Virus record (IMG/VR): IMGVR_UViG_3300007640_000226
Location: 1 to 24,668 of that record
Length of the DNA: 24,668 nucleotides
Direction: 5' to 3' (one strand)
Origin: a virus
Shown: positions 22,771 through 24,668 of the stretch, piece after piece
Position numbering within the stretch: position 1 is the first letter of the stretch
Layout of the letters: each line of letters opens with the position of its first letter
Notes under the pieces: model-generated
Told to the model about the DNA's origin: nothing
What the model saw: only the letters and a program-made list of their open reading frames with translations
Database searches by the model: none
Made by a program: the position numbers and the translations under genes

Positions 22771-22995
22771 CAATTTACTGAAAAATAATTTAATAATTTC
22801 TATGCAATCCTTACTAATCTGGTTAAAATGATAGAGCCGTGGGGGCTGCATAGTTTGTAGTGAAAGTGGCTAGAATGTAGGCTACATCAGCATTTAAATA
22901 AATAAAATGTAGTAATCAGGATAGTGTGCTTATCTGCTCCACTACACACATAAAAGCAAGTGGTCTATTTATTTTCATTTATTTGCAGAAAAGAC
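22771..22995 (+). other. Noncoding region with inverted repeats before early promoter E1
   Basis: About 225 bases without a credible gene. It holds CTATGCA...TGCATAG (22800-22853, like that at 21484), the hairpin AGCC-GTGGG-GGCT (22835-22847), the odd palindrome ATGTAG-G-CTACAT (22875-22887), and TAGTG...CACTA (22922-22944). A T/A-rich stretch ending TTATTTTCATTTATTT precedes the promoter. This could be an operator cluster, a small RNA gene or an origin-like region. Confidence 0.35.
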
Positions 22996-23024
22996 TTGCG
23001 GCTCCCTCAAAAATGTGTTATTAT
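22996..23024 (+). promoter_or_regulatory. Early-type sigma70 promoter E1
   Basis: TTGCGG (22996-23001), a 17-base spacer and TATTAT (23019-23024). It is preceded by ACT and an upstream TTATTTTCATTT stretch, which is also present before promoter E3. It lies 35 bases before the next ATG. Confidence 0.75.
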
Positions 23025-23058
23025 TATTATGTAAGTTAATTTATTTCTTGGAGGTTTT

Positions 23059-23283
23059 ATGGATTTATTTACAGAGACTACCCCAGTCCCATTCACACAT
23101 CTAATTGCAAGGCTCCCAGAGGGCGCACAGCAAGATAATAAAATAATCTGGGACTATCCCCCTCTTACTTTTTTAGGAGAGATTGTAGAGGCAATTACGC
23201 TCGCCTGTGGGACTATCTGGATTAAGACTGCAAAGGCAAATGTTAGACTACCTGTCTCTACCACAGCCCTGAAATTAATTTAA
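23059..23283 (+). CDS. Small unknown early protein
   Basis: The protein has 74 residues, beginning MDLFTETTPVPFTHLIARLPEG. It has one moderately hydrophobic region (LTFLGEIVEAITLACGTIWI) and a short C-terminus, VSTTALKLI. TTGGAGG precedes the ATG, and a dedicated promoter lies just upstream. No recognised domain. Phages often encode host-takeover peptides at such places, so an inhibitor of a host enzyme is possible but unsupported. Confidence 0.6.
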   Translation: MDLFTETTPVPFTHLIARLPEGAQQDNKIIWDYPPLTFLGEIVEAITLACGTIWIKTAKANVRLPVSTTALKLI

Positions 23284-23291
23284 AAAAATAG

Positions 23292-23320
23292 TTGCACGAT
23301 TATCCAAATCGTGTTATGTT
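23292..23320 (+). promoter_or_regulatory. Early-type sigma70 promoter E2
   Basis: TTGCAC (23292-23297), a 17-base spacer and TATGTT (23315-23320). It is followed by AGGAGGAGACATC, a perfect ribosome site with no ATG, GTG or TTG at the right distance. It may mark a lost gene start or simply feed the next gene together with E3. Confidence 0.55.
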
Positions 23321-23380
23321 ATTATCATAGGAGGAGACATCAGGGCTACACAAATTATTTTCATTTTTTTTAGATTTCAC

Positions 23381-23409
23381 TTGCGGAACCCAAAAAATTA
23401 TGCTACAAT
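23381..23409 (+). promoter_or_regulatory. Early-type sigma70 promoter E3
   Basis: TTGCGG (23381-23386), a 17-base spacer and TACAAT (23404-23409), identical in both boxes to the minus-strand promoter at 21407. It is followed by AATAGTGTAGGG, a start-site context also seen at 21582. Confidence 0.8.
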
Positions 23410-23521
23410 AATAGTGTAGGGATTGGAAAAAAAGTTTCATTTAAATGTGCTTTTTCTTTTTCTATGAACTATTTATTACAGATGCGCTTGGCGGTGCATC
23501 CTTTCCATAGGAGATTAAAAA
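23410..23521 (+). promoter_or_regulatory. Structured leader before the 350-residue gene
   Basis: About 110 bases. GAAAAAAAG (23427-23435) can pair with CTTTTTC (23450-23456) around the palindrome CATTTAAATG, giving a terminator-like structure followed by more T. GATGC...GCATC follows just before the ribosome site TAGGAG. Possible attenuation or mRNA protection; unproven. Confidence 0.3.
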
Positions 23522-24574
23522 ATGGAACATAATAATAATTGGTCTTATCTCACCAGCGACCAGATAAAAGTAGGTGATTTAGTTTGGTGGAATTTTAATT
23601 CTACTTGGAACACACCTGATTGGAAACTATGCATCATTACCGATGTTGCACTAGAACCCAACGAACAGAAGTCAGTAAATGAATGGAGAAATTTAATTCC
23701 AAATTTCTGGAATAATAATTTGATTACTTGCGAGACTGGCTTTGTAGAGAACACACGCAGGGATAAATGTAAATTTAATTCATTCACCTTTATGTGTCCC
23801 CAGAATTCTAAAAAGAAAACTATTTTAGTTCATCCCACCTACAAACAAAAGTGGGGAACAACTGATTTATCCAAGCACTTTATGACCCAAGCACATAAAG
23901 AGATTAGGGATGCAAGAGCAAACCATAATGCACTTGTTAATCAAAAGGAAAAAGATTTAAAAACTTGGTGGCGTGAAGTGCATAGCGACATCTTTGACGG
24001 CAAAGATTATCAGGACTACAAAGAAAAAAACTACCATCCAAATGTCTATGACTGGACGAGAGAATTATTTAATAATTGGAAGCACAATCTTTACAAGGAT
24101 GACGAGACCCTCTTTCACAATTACATTAAAAGTTTAGATAGTAAAACTTGCAATCCTGTTATGGTTGTAAAAGATTTAAATAATCTATCACCCAGACTTA
24201 CCATCCACAAGTTCCTGAATGGGATTGAGATTAATGATGGTAAGGCACAAGGTAATTTGGAGATTAATTACATCTGGAAAGTTGAGAAGAACCGAGAATG
24301 GTTTGAGAATAAATTAAATAAATCTTTTGATGATTGCCGTAAGATGATTGTTGATTGGTGTAATGCAAATTGTAGTCCAGCAGTAGCACACGACTTATTA
24401 GAAAATAATGCATTACAAAATTATGCATTCACACCAGAATGGTTTGAGCGTTGCGTTCTATCTCATAGTGATAGAGATAAAATTAATAATCATCCTGATG
24501 AACCAATAATGGTAGGTGCAACATCTTATCATCCACATAGTCAAACAAGTAGTTGGACTTACGAGATAGAATAA
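23522..24574 (+). CDS. Large unknown early protein with SH3-like start
   Basis: The 350-residue protein is soluble and unusually rich in Asn, Lys and Trp. The N-terminus, SDQIKVGDLVWWNFNSTWNTPDWKLCIITDV, looks like an SH3- or Tudor-type small barrel ('vGDlVw.........giV.dv'). Beyond that are charged helices (QAHKEIRDARANHNALVNQKEKDLKTWWREV; WFENKLNKSFDDCRKMIVDWCNANCSP). Six Cys and several His in the C-terminal half do not form a clear zinc motif. It has its own strong promoter and leader and is followed by a terminator, so it is a single-gene unit. I do not recognise the family. Confidence 0.65.
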   Translation: MEHNNNWSYLTSDQIKVGDLVWWNFNSTWNTPDWKLCIITDVALEPNEQKSVNEWRNLIPNFWNNNLITCETGFVENTRRDKCKFNSFTFMCPQNSKKKTILVHPTYKQKWGTTDLSKHFMTQAHKEIRDARANHNALVNQKEKDLKTWWREVHSDIFDGKDYQDYKEKNYHPNVYDWTRELFNNWKHNLYKDDETLFHNYIKSLDSKTCNPVMVVKDLNNLSPRLTIHKFLNGIEINDGKAQGNLEINYIWKVEKNREWFENKLNKSFDDCRKMIVDWCNANCSPAVAHDLLENNALQNYAFTPEWFERCVLSHSDRDKINNHPDEPIMVGATSYHPHSQTSSWTYEIE

Positions 24575-24597
24575 TCCTCCATAAGTTCTACCTCACT

Positions 24598-24632
24598 AGC
24601 CCCTTGCAGAAATGCTTGGGGCTTTTCTCTTT
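24598..24632 (+). terminator. Intrinsic terminator after the 350-residue gene
   Basis: AGCCCC (24598-24603) pairs with GGGGCT (24618-24623). Inside it, GCA/TGC pairs around a GAAA loop. TTTCTCTTT follows. It closes the early plus-strand unit just before the next late-type promoter. Confidence 0.85.
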
Positions 24633-24662
24633 ATGCCGAGAATAAAACAAAATAAATTAATG

Positions 24663-24668
24663 CTTGAC
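24663..24668 (+). promoter_or_regulatory. First half of a sixth late promoter, cut by the window edge
   Basis: CTTGAC is the last six bases, located 40 bases after a terminator, the same setting as late promoter 3. It predicts TAATGAG 10-11 bases further on and a late gene beyond. Confidence 0.4.

Noticed and set aside
1-24668. CRISPR array, insertion sequence, integrase or rRNA
   Set aside because: No regularly spaced repeats, transposase or recombinase motifs, or rRNA-like sequence were seen.

Overview
The window looks like part of a tailed double-stranded DNA phage of podovirus type. One strand carries a long, tightly packed virion cassette: scaffold, capsid, capsid decoration, tail tube or nozzle proteins, fibre-like proteins, three ejection-type internal proteins and lysis-type small membrane proteins. 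The other part is a short, oppositely oriented early-type region. The order and sizes of the 223, 742 and 1890 aa proteins recall the gp14-gp15-gp16 internal proteins of T7-like phages. There is no integrase, transposase, rRNA or CRISPR array. Terminase, portal, polymerase and endolysin are not recognisable and presumably lie outside the window. The host cannot be named. The DNA is AT-rich with good AGGAG ribosome sites and sigma70-type early promoters, so a bacterial host with ordinary Shine-Dalgarno initiation is implied.

Layout. Positions 1-19592 (+) are late genes in five modules. Each module is preceded by a copy of an unusual promoter-like element, CTTGAC-N10/11-TAATGAG. The first (480) precedes a small basic protein, the second (810) the capsid and decoration proteins, and the third (2680) the tail and fibre proteins. 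The fourth (8677) precedes the three ejection proteins, and the fifth (17300) the distal fibre, holin-like and accessory proteins. Half of a sixth copy sits at the right edge (24663). Intrinsic terminators at 483-518 and 2643-2678 separate the first modules, and a strong bidirectional terminator at 19735-19767 closes the late region.

Positions 19593-19667 (-) hold a tRNA-Arg(ACG)-like sequence directly after the last late stop codon. Positions 19827-21351 (-) hold a small operon: a sigma-like protein, a PD-(D/E)XK-type nuclease-like protein and two small unknown proteins. Positions 21352-21721 are a divergent control region with a minus-strand promoter, an AT-rich operator-like dyad, a plus-strand promoter-like site and a hairpin-rich leader. 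Positions 21722-24574 (+) hold a membrane-anchored coiled-coil protein, a protein with a sigma region 4-like helix-turn-helix, and three unknown proteins. Sigma70-like promoters of the form TTGCGG/TTGCAC-N17-TA(N)3T precede the last two genes.

Working model (inference): host RNA polymerase reads the early region from the TTGC-type promoters. A phage factor then switches transcription to the CTTGAC/TAATGAG promoters and the virion modules. The factor could be one of the two sigma-like proteins here, or a single-subunit RNA polymerase encoded elsewhere. All functional names rest on reading the sequence by eye, since no database search was possible.
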